A DNA stretch of 64,000 nucleotides, from positions 7,098,501 through 7,162,500 of the forward strand of contig NZ_CP022219.1 of assembly GCF_004114915.1 (NCBI RefSeq). Direction: 5' to 3'. The notes below the pieces were generated by a model. It saw only the letters and a list, made by a program, of their open reading frames with translations, had not been told where the DNA came from and searched no databases. A program made the translations under genes and the position numbers. The stretch is from Bradyrhizobium guangxiense. Lineage in GTDB: Bacteria > Pseudomonadota > Alphaproteobacteria > Rhizobiales > Xanthobacteraceae. The stretch's first letter is position 1. Every line of letters begins with the position of its first letter. Below are positions 44,465-52,793 of the stretch, in pieces.

Positions 44465-45775
44465 TTGGTCAGGTCAGCGGTCATGTCGGGACGCATGGGC
44501 CTGGCGCTGACCGGCGCGACTCTCTTGATTGCGGCCGTGCTGCTGCCTGAGAGGGCTGAGGCACAGTTCCGATTGCGCGGCGGTCCGCTCGGCGTTGCAC
44601 GTTTCGCCGTCGGCCACGTGATCGGCCTGTCGCGGCTACGCCATTCCCGCATGGCAGTGCGCGGTGGCCGATATCGCTCCGCTGCCTTGAGGTCGCAAGA
44701 CCCCCGTCAAGATTCGCGCGGCGCCGAGCGCGGCCAGCTTGCCAACCCCTACGTCCTGCGCGCGGCGCTCACGGCGCAAGCCGCGCTTTCCGGCTGGCGC
44801 GGCGGTCGCAGCCCGCAAGGCTGGTGGCGCCATCCCGACGGCAGCTATGGCTGGGTCGGCCCGGTGTTCTGGCCGTTTGCGCATGACGACCTCACCAATG
44901 CCGTGGTGTTCGGCGATGCGACCAGCCTCTCGCTCTACGGCTATGGCGATATCTATGCCGCGATCTTCGCGCCCTATGCGGTGACCGAGCTCGCGGCTTA
45001 CACCACGCCGCAAGGCCGGCGCGGACGACGCGTTCCCACTGCGGAGAGCCTCTGCGAGGCCAGCGATACCGGCGGCCTGCCGGTCGACCGCATCGCCGCG
45101 GCCATCACGCCCAACGAATTGCAGCGCACCGCGCTCGACGAGCTCGCATCCGCCTGGGCCAATGCGCGCGACACCATTCGTGCGGCCTGCCCGGCGCAGG
45201 CGCCTGGCACGGCCGCCGAGCGCCTTGGCCTGATGCGCGCACGCCTCGAAGCCATGATCAAGGCCATCGACGCGGCCGCGCCGCCGCTGGCGAAGTTCAC
45301 CGGGTCGCTCGACGACGACCAGAAGGCCCGGCTCAACGCCATCGCCAATGAGCGCCGCGCCGCGTTGGCCTCGATGCAGCGCAAGGATACGAGCAAGGAT
45401 GCGCAGGCTTCGAGCGCCTGCGATGCCGACAGCGATCCCCGCTATGACGAAAAGCTGCAGCGTCAATACGAGCAGCTGGTGCAGCAGCAATGGCCCGCGG
45501 GCGACATCGCCACCACGCTTCGCCTCGACGAGACCGCCCGCGCGCGCTTCGAGGTGCTTCAGGACACCACGCTGCGCACGATGCAGACGCTGAGCGCCTG
45601 CCCGGCGGAGGCCGCCGCGACACCGCAGGCCCGACTTACCGCCGCAAAGGCGCGGTTGGAGACGATGCTTGCCGCCGTGAACGGCGTTGCCGATGCGCTC
45701 GACGATTTCGAGGCTGACCTGAGCGACGAGCAGAAGGCCGGCTTCGAGGCGATCGGGCCGAAGCGCGGAGCGTGA
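44465..45775 (+). CDS. Exported LTXXQ-motif (Spy/CpxP-like) protein
   Basis: 436 residues from a TTG start with GGGAGGAGG four bases upstream, followed by a signal peptide ending AEA. After an arginine-rich segment, a WWRHPDGSYGWVGPVFWPFA motif near residues 119-138, then helical regions with two LTXXQ-like repeats: LDDDQKARLNAI and LSDEQKAGFEAI, each ahead of paired cysteines (SACDAD, SACPAE). Spy/CpxP relatives are periplasmic chaperones or stress sensors. This one is larger and repeated, so the role is inferred only. An ATG at 44483 is the alternative start. Confidence 0.8.
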   Translation: MVRSAVMSGRMGLALTGATLLIAAVLLPERAEAQFRLRGGPLGVARFAVGHVIGLSRLRHSRMAVRGGRYRSAALRSQDPRQDSRGAERGQLANPYVLRAALTAQAALSGWRGGRSPQGWWRHPDGSYGWVGPVFWPFAHDDLTNAVVFGDATSLSLYGYGDIYAAIFAPYAVTELAAYTTPQGRRGRRVPTAESLCEASDTGGLPVDRIAAAITPNELQRTALDELASAWANARDTIRAACPAQAPGTAAERLGLMRARLEAMIKAIDAAAPPLAKFTGSLDDDQKARLNAIANERRAALASMQRKDTSKDAQASSACDADSDPRYDEKLQRQYEQLVQQQWPAGDIATTLRLDETARARFEVLQDTTLRTMQTLSACPAEAAATPQARLTAAKARLETMLAAVNGVADALDDFEADLSDEQKAGFEAIGPKRGA

Positions 45776-45807
45776 GGCCGCCGCCGAGACGCCTCGCGTG
45801 ACGGCCG

Positions 45808-45905
45808 CTCAAGCGCGATGAGATGATCACGATGGTCATCGCGCTTGAGATTGTTTCCTGATCATGATCGTTTTGGAAAGCCGCTGCGCACTTTCCCGAT
45901 CATGC
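45808..45905 (-). repeat. Dispersed palindromic repeat, full form, inverted (family R1)
   Basis: Reverse-strand copy: CTCAAGCGCGATGA pairs with TCATCGCGCTTGAG, followed by the core that reads GCATGATCGGGAAAGTGCG on the minus strand. It touches the stop codon of the MetE-like gene and lies between two convergent genes, where it may terminate transcription. Confidence 0.85.
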
Positions 45906-45906
45906 T

Positions 45907-46950
45907 CTAACCGATCTCCCGCCTGACCTTCGCCGCGGCGTCGCACATGGCCTTCAGCTTTCCGAACGCAGTCGCGCGCGGCATGTATTTCATGCCGCAA
46001 TCGGGCGCCGCAATCAGTCGATCGGGCGACACGTGCTTGAGACCGTTGCGAATGCGGTCGGCGACGGTATCGACACTCTCGATCGCGGGGTCCGCGAGGT
46101 CGAGCACGCCGAGCATGATCTTCTTCGACGAAAGGTCCTTGAGCACGCCGAGGTCGAGCTTCGGCTGCGCCGCCTCGATCGAGATCTGGTCGGCAATGGT
46201 GTCGTCGAGTTCGGCCAGGAAGGAATAGCCGGCCGGCTTGTTCGAACCGGGCACGACGGCGGCATAGCCAAAGCAGAGATGCACCACGGTCGGCACCGTG
46301 ATGCCCTGCAGCGCGCGGTTGATCGCCTTGACCGCATAGCGCTTGGCAAGCTCGGGGTTGTTGCGCACCCAGGGCTCGTCGAGCTGGATCACATCGGCGC
46401 CGGCCTTTTGCAGATCGAGCGCCTCGGCATTGACGGCCTCGGCAAGCGCCATCGCGAGCTCTTCCTCGTCCTTGTAGAACTCGTTCTTGGCCTGCTGGCT
46501 CATCGTGAAGGGACCGGGAAGGGTGATCTTCGCCGCACGCTCGGTGTTCTCTCGCAGGAACTGCATGTCGTGCAGCTCGACCGGGCCTCTGCGCCTGACG
46601 GGGCCGACGACGCGCGGCACGGGCGTCTGGGTGTTGCCGGTGCGCGCCACGATCATCGCGGGATTGTCGGCGTCGATGCCGTCGAGCGCGGTGGCGAAGC
46701 GGTTGGAATAGCTCTCGCGGCGGATCTCGCCGTCGGTCACGATATCGATGCCGGCGCGCTCCATGTCGCGGATCGCGACGATGGTTGCATCGTCCTGGGC
46801 TTCTTCCAGATGTTCCGGTGGCAACCGCCACATGTCGTGCAGGCGGGGGCGCGGCACCACCTTCGACAGCATGGCGCGATTCACCAGCCATTCCGGCTGC
46901 GGATAGCTGCCAACCACCGTGGTCGGCAGAATGTGCGCTGGCATGGGCAT
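45907..46950 (-). CDS. MetE-like cobalamin-independent zinc methyltransferase-family protein
   Basis: 347 residues, matching only the C-terminal catalytic barrel of MetE (about 750 residues in full). Zinc ligands are present: His224 and Cys226 in VVHLCFG, a candidate Glu259 and Cys318 in PDCGMK. TDGE (72-75) and the substrate-site LDEPW (190-194) are also kept. The MetE N-terminal folate-handling half is absent, so this is not a complete methionine synthase. It more likely performs zinc-assisted alkyl transfer or cleavage on another substrate, as epoxyalkane:CoM transferase relatives do. It is the last gene of an eight-gene operon. Confidence 0.82.
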   Translation of the reverse strand: MPMPAHILPTTVVGSYPQPEWLVNRAMLSKVVPRPRLHDMWRLPPEHLEEAQDDATIVAIRDMERAGIDIVTDGEIRRESYSNRFATALDGIDADNPAMIVARTGNTQTPVPRVVGPVRRRGPVELHDMQFLRENTERAAKITLPGPFTMSQQAKNEFYKDEEELAMALAEAVNAEALDLQKAGADVIQLDEPWVRNNPELAKRYAVKAINRALQGITVPTVVHLCFGYAAVVPGSNKPAGYSFLAELDDTIADQISIEAAQPKLDLGVLKDLSSKKIMLGVLDLADPAIESVDTVADRIRNGLKHVSPDRLIAAPDCGMKYMPRATAFGKLKAMCDAAAKVRREIG

Positions 46951-46986
46951 GGGGCTCTCCTTCTTATTGTTGTTGAGCGCGGCTGT

Positions 46987-47856
46987 TCAGGCCGCGCGCG
47001 TTGCCGCGACCGATCCCTCGTCCTTGACGCGATTGCGCAGGGTGCCGATGCCGGAGATCTCGATCTCCACGACATCACCGTCCTTCATCCAGAGCGGCGG
47101 CGTGCGGTAGGCGCCGACGCCGCCGGTCGTGCCGGTGACGATCACGTCGCCGGGCACGAGCTCGGTGAAGGTCGAGCAATAGGCGATCAGCGCCGGTACG
47201 TCGAAGACGAGGTCGGAGATCGGAGCCTTCTGCACCTCGACGCCGTTGAGCCGGGTGATCAACGTCTGCTTGGTGACGTCGGTCAACTCGTCGGTCGTGA
47301 CCATCCACGGCCCGAAGCCGCCGGTGCCGACGAAATTCTTGCCCGGCGCGAATTGCGAGGTGTGGCGTTGCCAGTCGCGGATGCTGCCGTCATTATAGCA
47401 GGCATAGCCTGCGACGTGGCTGAGCGCAGCCTCGCGCGAGATGCGGCGGCCGGCCTTGCCGATGATGACGGCCATTTCACCCTCATAGTCGAAACGCTCG
47501 GATTCCAGCGGCCGGATCATCGGCTGGCCATGGCCGACCTGGCTGTTGGCGAAGCGGGGGAAGATCATGGGATGGGCGGGCGTCGGGTGGCCGCTCTCGG
47601 CCAGATGCGTGGCGTAGTTGACGCCGATGCAGAAGATCTTGTCGGGATCGGGTACCGTCGGCAGCAGCGTGACGTCCGCAAGCGCGTAGTCGGGCTTCTC
47701 GGCGGCGAGTTTCCTCAATGCGTCGAGCGATCCCTTCGCAAGCAACGCCTTCAGCGTGGGATATGTCTTCAGGCGCTTGCCGGCATCGATGACGCCATGG
47801 TCGGTGACGATGCCATAGCTCGCCGTGCCAGATATCGTGAAGCTTGCGACTTTCAT
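46987..47856 (-). CDS. Fumarylacetoacetate hydrolase-family protein
   Basis: 289 residues. An N-terminal lid domain (about 1-65) and the FAH catalytic fold: FCIGVNYATHLAESG, RFDYEGEMAVIIGK with the metal-binding glutamates, NDGSIRDWQ, and TGTTGGVGAYRTPP. Members hydrolyse or tautomerise acyl-pyruvates in degradation of aromatic compounds and sugar acids. It lies three bases after the NodB-like gene, so it is co-transcribed with the transporter. A ring-cleavage or acyl-pyruvate intermediate is a fair guess for the pathway, but the substrate is not fixed. Confidence 0.9.
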   Translation of the reverse strand: MKVASFTISGTASYGIVTDHGVIDAGKRLKTYPTLKALLAKGSLDALRKLAAEKPDYALADVTLLPTVPDPDKIFCIGVNYATHLAESGHPTPAHPMIFPRFANSQVGHGQPMIRPLESERFDYEGEMAVIIGKAGRRISREAALSHVAGYACYNDGSIRDWQRHTSQFAPGKNFVGTGGFGPWMVTTDELTDVTKQTLITRLNGVEVQKAPISDLVFDVPALIAYCSTFTELVPGDVIVTGTTGGVGAYRTPPLWMKDGDVVEIEISGIGTLRNRVKDEGSVAATRAA

Positions 47857-47859
47857 TGG

Positions 47860-48519
47860 TCAAACACTCTCTTCGATGGAGGAAACATAGTCGTCGATGG
47901 GGAGCGCGATCGCGCCGCCCCGGATCGGAACGCAGGACGGCGGGAAGTCCTGGCGGAATCGGGCGCCGGCGGCGGCGGCACGGTCGAGAAAGCGCTCCAG
48001 ATGCGCCATCGCGCCGGTCGGCAGATCGTGCAGCACCATCAGCGTCCAGGGCTGCCGGCTGCACTGGTCGAGCGCGCGCGCGGTCCAGCCGTCGGGATCG
48101 TCCCAGTCGCGCGGAATGGAATTCCAGAGCACGCAGCTGTGCTTCTTGCGGGTGAGATAGTCGACCACGGACGGCTTGAGCAGCCGCTTGTCCAGATTGC
48201 CGCCGCCGCCGAACGGCCGGAACCAGCGCTCCGGATGCGCGAGATGGCCAATCGCGGCCTGGGTGCGGCCGATCTCGCGCTCCGCGGCGTCGCGCCCTGA
48301 TTGCTCGCCGAGCGGAATGCTGTGGGTAAAGGTGTGATTGCCGATCCAGTGCCCTTCCTGGTGCGCCCGCTCGGCGATGTCGCGCCTTCTGGGATCGGCG
48401 AGCTTCTCGCCGATGACGAAGAAGGTGGTCTTGATGCCGCGCTTCGAAAGAATGTCGAGCACGCGCGGCGTCACGTCGGGTTCGGGGCCATTGTCGAATG
48501 TCAGGGTTAAGTCGTACAC
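47860..48519 (-). CDS. NodB-like (polysaccharide deacetylase fold) hydrolase
   Basis: 219 residues with no signal peptide, so cytoplasmic, unlike secreted polysaccharide deacetylases. Motif 1 is TFDNGPE: catalytic Asp9 is kept, while the metal-binding Asp that follows is Asn10. Motif 2 HTFTH (His62 and His66) is intact, and RPFGGGG stands for RPP. CE4-fold enzymes without a signal peptide can hydrolyse small amides (allantoinase PuuE is the classical case). In this operon it is more likely to act on the imported compound than on a glycan. It starts 12 bp beyond the permease gene. Confidence 0.82.
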   Translation of the reverse strand: MYDLTLTFDNGPEPDVTPRVLDILSKRGIKTTFFVIGEKLADPRRRDIAERAHQEGHWIGNHTFTHSIPLGEQSGRDAAEREIGRTQAAIGHLAHPERWFRPFGGGGNLDKRLLKPSVVDYLTRKKHSCVLWNSIPRDWDDPDGWTARALDQCSRQPWTLMVLHDLPTGAMAHLERFLDRAAAAGARFRQDFPPSCVPIRGGAIALPIDDYVSSIEESV

Positions 48520-48531
48520 GCTGGGCCTACC

Positions 48532-49341
48532 TCACGTCGCCGGCTGCATCGCGCTGGAAGCAATGTCGTCGTTGGCCTGGCCGGCGCGGGTGCCGGTCTG
48601 CCAGATCGCTGCCTTGCGCTCGATCCAGCGGATCACGGCGTTGAAGCCGATCGCGAGGAACAACACCAGCAGCACGCCGGCAAACACGTGCGCGCTGTCG
48701 AGTATGGTGCGGTAGCGCGAGATCAGATAGCCGATGCCGGCCGAGGAGATCAGCATCTCCGAAACGACCACGCCGACGATCACCAGCGCGCCGCCAACAC
48801 GCAGGCCCGACAGCACCGTCGGAATCGCAGCTGGAATGATGACGCGGACCAGCCGCTGGCTCAGCGTCGCGCCCATGCTGCGGGCCGCGAGCAGGAGCTG
48901 CGGGTCGATGGTCTGGATGCCGGCCGCCGTCGCCAGCATCGTCGGCAGAAAGCCGTAGATCGAGGCGAACGCGATCTTGGACTCCGAGCCGATGCCGAGC
49001 CACACGGTGAAAACCGGATAGAGGATCACCAGCGGCACCGCATAGAGGCTCGACACCATCGGCATGATCAGGACGCGCGGGCGCGGCAGGCTGCCGACGA
49101 CGGCGCCGAGCAGGATTCCGCCGCCGCAGGCGAAGGCCATGGACACCACGACCTCATAAAGCGTGACCGCAAGCGCGTGACCGTATTCGCCCGCGTCGGT
49201 CCATCCGGCGATCAGCGTGGACGATAGCGAGGGCAGAAACAGCTCGGCAATGAGCCCGGTGCGCGGCAGCAGCTCCCACAGCGCGATCAGGCCGATCACG
49301 ATCAGATATCGCAGTGTCTTCGCACTGATCCTGGTGCTCAT
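48532..49341 (-). CDS. ABC transporter permease (second), NitT/TauT type
   Basis: 269 residues, about six membrane helices, with the ATPase-contact loop AARSMGATLSQRLVRVIIPAAIP. The start is taken at the ATG at 49341, 8 bp after the ATPase stop. Together with the other permease it could form a heterodimeric channel, which is unusual, since most NitT/TauT systems use a homodimer of one permease. The gene order permease-ATPase-permease is tight and on one strand. Confidence 0.92.
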   Translation of the reverse strand: MSTRISAKTLRYLIVIGLIALWELLPRTGLIAELFLPSLSSTLIAGWTDAGEYGHALAVTLYEVVVSMAFACGGGILLGAVVGSLPRPRVLIMPMVSSLYAVPLVILYPVFTVWLGIGSESKIAFASIYGFLPTMLATAAGIQTIDPQLLLAARSMGATLSQRLVRVIIPAAIPTVLSGLRVGGALVIVGVVVSEMLISSAGIGYLISRYRTILDSAHVFAGVLLVLFLAIGFNAVIRWIERKAAIWQTGTRAGQANDDIASSAMQPAT

Positions 49342-49348
49342 CGTCGTC

Positions 49349-50155
49349 TCACGCCGATTTCCGGATGTGCCGCCAGATGCGGTCGCGCAAGCTGCCGAAG
49401 GCATCGCCGCTGAGCATCTCATAGGTCCGCGGACGCGGCAGCTGGACCTGAAGGTGGTCGACGATTCGGCCGGGCCGCGCCGACATCACGATCACCTCGT
49501 CGGCGAGATAGACCGCTTCGGTGAGGCTGTGCGTGACGAAGACGACGGTCTTGCCGGTCGCCGCCCAGATGCGCAGCAGCTCGTCGCCCATGGTCATGCG
49601 CGTCTGCTCGTCGAGTGCCGCGAACGGCTCGTCCATGAGCAGCACCGGCGGATCCTGCACCAGCCCGCGCGCGATCGAGACGCGCTGCTTCATGCCGCCC
49701 GACAATTCGTGCGGATGTCGCCGGCCGAAACCTTCGAGCCCGACCAGCTTGAGCGCATCCTGCGCCTTGGCGCGCCGCTCGGCCTTGGGGACTCCCCGCA
49801 ACGCCAGGGGAAATTCGACATTCTCCTCGGCGGTCAGCCACGGAAACAGGCTCGCCTCCTGGAACACCACGCCGACCCGGTCGGGATCAGGCTGCAGGAT
49901 CGGCGCACCGCTGATGGTGATGGTGCCCGCGGTCTGCTGGCGCAGCCCCGCCATCATCATCAGAAGCGTCGACTTGCCGCAGCCGCTGGGGCCGACCAGC
50001 ACCACGAAGCGGCCGGGCTTGATCTCGAGCGAGACGTCCTCCAGCGCGACGACGTCTTGCGACCGGGTCTTGAACACCTGGCCGACATTCTTCACCTCGA
50101 TCGCGCCGGCGCGCGGGGCGGGTTTCAACGGGGTCACGTTCGCCAATGGCTGCAT
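49349..50155 (-). CDS. ABC transporter ATP-binding protein, NitT/TauT type
   Basis: 268 residues. Walker A GPSGCGKST, Q-loop VFQEASLFPW, signature LSGGMKQRVSIA, Walker B VLLMDEPFAALDE and switch histidine in VTHSLTEA are all in place. The ATG at 50155 is preceded by GGTGGAA and overlaps the end of the first permease gene by 22 bp. It powers the transporter built from the two flanking permeases. The longer frame upstream is only a shadow of the permease gene. Confidence 0.94.
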   Translation of the reverse strand: MQPLANVTPLKPAPRAGAIEVKNVGQVFKTRSQDVVALEDVSLEIKPGRFVVLVGPSGCGKSTLLMMMAGLRQQTAGTITISGAPILQPDPDRVGVVFQEASLFPWLTAEENVEFPLALRGVPKAERRAKAQDALKLVGLEGFGRRHPHELSGGMKQRVSIARGLVQDPPVLLMDEPFAALDEQTRMTMGDELLRIWAATGKTVVFVTHSLTEAVYLADEVIVMSARPGRIVDHLQVQLPRPRTYEMLSGDAFGSLRDRIWRHIRKSA

Positions 50156-50889
50156 CGCGTTTCCACCCATCTGACAAGTTCGTTGAAGGTCATGGCGATC
50201 GCAGCGACCATCACGACGCCGGCGAGAAGCTGCTTCATCTGGAAATTTTCGCCCCAGGTCGCGATCTGGTGGCCGATGCCGTCGCGCGAGGCGTACATCT
50301 CGGCGAGGATCACGCCGGTGAGGTTGAAGATCATGGAGATCCTGAGCGCCTCCAGCAGCACCGGCAGCATGCTCGGCAGATAGACGCGGAACGCGGTCTG
50401 CCATGGCGTGGCTCCGTAGGAGCGCGCCACCGTCAGATGCTCGACCTTGACCGATTCCACCGCCGTCGTGGTCGACATGATCACGATGAAGATCGTGGAG
50501 AAGAAGCCGAAGCCGACCTTCTGGGCAAAGCCGACGCCGAACACCAGGATGAACATCGGCAGGAAGATCGATTTCGGGATGCTGAAGGCGAAGAACAGCA
50601 GCGGCTTGGCGACGTCGGCGAAGTAGCGATTCTCGGCGACCAGGAAGCCGATCAGCGTCCCGACAGGCACGGCCAACGCGAACGCCGTCAACACCTCGGT
50701 CGCAGTCACCATCAGGTCCTTCTGCACCGCCGCGCGCTGCAGGAGATCACCGAGCGTTGCGAACGTGTCGGACGCAGACGGCAGCAGACGCGGATTGACG
50801 ATGCCGGTGCGCGACAGCAGCTCCCACAGCGCCAGGATCGCGACGATGATCGCGATCCGCGCGAGGTTGATGGCGAGCGAGCCCTGCAT
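50134..50889 (-). CDS. ABC transporter permease (first), NitT/TauT type
   Basis: 251 residues from the ATG at 50889, about six membrane helices, with VARSYGATPWQTAFRVYLPSMLP as the ATPase-contact loop. The gene begins five bases after the binding-protein stop. The frame is open further upstream, but that part overlaps the binding protein gene out of register and is arginine-rich, so it is not used. It pairs with the second permease encoded after the ATPase. Confidence 0.92.
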   Translation of the reverse strand: MQGSLAINLARIAIIVAILALWELLSRTGIVNPRLLPSASDTFATLGDLLQRAAVQKDLMVTATEVLTAFALAVPVGTLIGFLVAENRYFADVAKPLLFFAFSIPKSIFLPMFILVFGVGFAQKVGFGFFSTIFIVIMSTTTAVESVKVEHLTVARSYGATPWQTAFRVYLPSMLPVLLEALRISMIFNLTGVILAEMYASRDGIGHQIATWGENFQMKQLLAGVVMVAAIAMTFNELVRWVETRCSHWRT

Positions 50890-50894
50890 CGCTG

Positions 50895-51857
50895 CTACTT
50901 GGCCGGGACGGGTTTGAACTTGGTCGAGATCACGTCCTCGGCCGGCACGATGTCCTTGAGCCCGCCGAGCTTGGCGAGATCGAGCGAGAGCTGAACCGCC
51001 GCGCTGACATTGGCCGCGCCCATGTCGCCGCTGGTCTCGAGCTTCATGATCGTGTTGTCGTATTCGAGGCCGGCGATCTCCGGCGGCATTTCGTAGAGCT
51101 CGGCGATCAGCTTGACGGTGACATCGCGGTTCGCCCGCATGAACGCGACCGCGCCGTAGAGCGCGTTCACCGCCTTCTGCACCAGCTGAGGCTTGGCCTC
51201 GGCGAATTTGTCGAGCACAATCCAGCCTGCGGTGAGGTTCGGCGGCACCGCGGTCGCGTAGTCGAGGATGCTCTTGGCTTCGCCGGATTTCGAGATCTGG
51301 AAGCTCAGCGGCGAATAGACCACGGCGGCGTCGACATTGCCGGCCAGGAGGTTCGGCACCAGGCCGCCGCCGCCGACGGGAACGCGCGTGAAGTCGATCT
51401 TCTTGTCCTGGATGGTCCACAGCGCAAGCAGGTCAGAGCCCGAGCCGGCCGCGGTGATCGCCACCTTCTTGCCGTTGAGGTCCTTGACCTCGAGCGTCGA
51501 TTTGGTCGGCACCATCAATTGCCAGCCGAAATTGCCCATCGCGGCATTGGCGACGATGCGCGACATCACGCCCTTCTTGCGCCCGGCGGAGACCAGTGAC
51601 GGCGGATCGAGGATGATGTCGGCCGCGCCTGCTGCCATGCCCTCGAACGTCTCGGCACCGCTGCGATAGATGGTGAGCTCGGCCTGGATGCCTTCCTTCT
51701 CGAACAGTTTCTGCCGCACGGCCGTTTCGGCGATCGTCGTCGGCCAGTATGTCTTCGTGGGCAGGCCGACGCGGATGGTCTCGGCGGCGCTCGCGGGGCC
51801 GGCAAGAATTGCGGCGGCGACGAGCGATAGGCACGCGTCACGGCGATTGATCTTCAT
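50895..51857 (-). CDS. ABC transporter substrate-binding protein, NMT1/TauA-like
   Basis: 320 residues with a signal peptide (1-24, ending ASA). Typical NMT1-class segments: IRVGLPTKTYWPTTIAE, GAADIILDPPSLVSAGRKKG in the ligand cleft, and LLAGNVDAAVVYSPLS. It would bind the compound that the downstream enzymes degrade. It shares only fold-level features with the binding protein at 17867, so the two loci probably import different ligands. It lies 48 bp after the GntR gene in the same direction. Confidence 0.9.
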   Translation of the reverse strand: MKINRRDACLSLVAAAILAGPASAAETIRVGLPTKTYWPTTIAETAVRQKLFEKEGIQAELTIYRSGAETFEGMAAGAADIILDPPSLVSAGRKKGVMSRIVANAAMGNFGWQLMVPTKSTLEVKDLNGKKVAITAAGSGSDLLALWTIQDKKIDFTRVPVGGGGLVPNLLAGNVDAAVVYSPLSFQISKSGEAKSILDYATAVPPNLTAGWIVLDKFAEAKPQLVQKAVNALYGAVAFMRANRDVTVKLIAELYEMPPEIAGLEYDNTIMKLETSGDMGAANVSAAVQLSLDLAKLGGLKDIVPAEDVISTKFKPVPAK

Positions 51858-51905
51858 TGTTTCCTCCCGGTCTGTTGTTTTTGTGTCCCGGATTTTTCCG
51901 GTTCG

Positions 51906-52634
51906 TCAGGTCGCGCGGCTCACCTCCGCAATGCGCGAGGCGGCGAGCTCGACGAACGCCTTGGTGATGCCGAAATGCTTCGACAATGCGCGAACGGCCG
52001 CATCGGCATCGCGCTTCACCACGGCCACGACGATCGCCTCGTGCTCTGCCTCGACATCGCGCGGCTTGCCGCCGACCTCGCGTCGGATCGACAGACGCCG
52101 ATATCTCTCGCTTTGCTCGTGCAGCACGTCGCGGAAGCCGAGCAGCCATGGCGAGCCGCAGGCGTTGACCAGCGCGCGGTGGAATATGCGGTGACGGATC
52201 ACCCACTCCTCGTAATGCACGGTCGGATCGTCGGGGTAATGATAGGGGACGGCTTTCAGATCCGTCCAGGTCGACTTCACCGCGGCGAGCCAGGCATCAT
52301 CGCCCCGCTCGATCGAGCGGCGCAGCGCCAGCCCCTCGATGTCGATCCGGGTCTGGGTCACGTCGGCGAGATCGGCGAGCGACACCGGGCTGACGCGGAA
52401 GCCGCGCTGGTCCGAGGCCTGCACGAGGCCGTCGGCGACCAGGCGCGACAGGGCTTCGCGCACGGCCGCAAGGCTGACCGAGAATTGCTTGGCGAGGCCG
52501 GCGATATGCAGCTTCTGGCCCGGCAGCAGCCGCGTCGCCAAAATATCGGCGCGCAACCGCTCATGCAGCGCCGACGTCAGGCTGCGCGGACCGTCCCCGG
52601 GGCTCCCGGACATATCGAACTGAAGCGGACCCAT
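51906..52634 (-). CDS. GntR-family (FCD) regulator heading the degradative operon
   Basis: 242 residues. Winged helix (about 18-85; FSVSLAAVREALSRLVADGLV) and FCD effector domain (about 95-225) with HRIFHRALVNACGSPWL and EAEHEAIVVAVVKRD, where metal-binding histidines sit. It is the first gene of the operon, so it likely represses itself and all genes down to 45907 until an acidic effector appears. A direct and inverted GAAAATC repeat lies 38 bp upstream. ATG at 52634. Confidence 0.9.
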   Translation of the reverse strand: MGPLQFDMSGSPGDGPRSLTSALHERLRADILATRLLPGQKLHIAGLAKQFSVSLAAVREALSRLVADGLVQASDQRGFRVSPVSLADLADVTQTRIDIEGLALRRSIERGDDAWLAAVKSTWTDLKAVPYHYPDDPTVHYEEWVIRHRIFHRALVNACGSPWLLGFRDVLHEQSERYRRLSIRREVGGKPRDVEAEHEAIVVAVVKRDADAAVRALSKHFGITKAFVELAASRIAEVSRAT

Positions 52635-52671
52635 CGGGCGATGATTGCAGGGCGCCCTCGTCGGGTCAACA

Positions 52672-52692
52672 GAAAATCGAAAATCGATTTTC
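52672..52692. promoter_or_regulatory. Candidate operator for the operon-leading GntR
   Basis: GAAAATC occurs twice in tandem, then inverted as GATTTTC, so that GAAAATCGATTTTC (52679-52692) is a perfect 14-bp palindrome. It lies 38 to 58 bp upstream of the GntR gene, in the only promoter-sized gap before the operon. The local AT-richness also fits a promoter. Confidence 0.6.
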
Positions 52693-52793
52693 CGGATCGG
52701 TCGAAGGCCTGCGATCTTGAGTGCGCTGTAACCCGTTGATCTTGCAACCCCCGTCTACTGTGCATGGGGTTGTTTTCGCAGTTTTTGTTTTGG

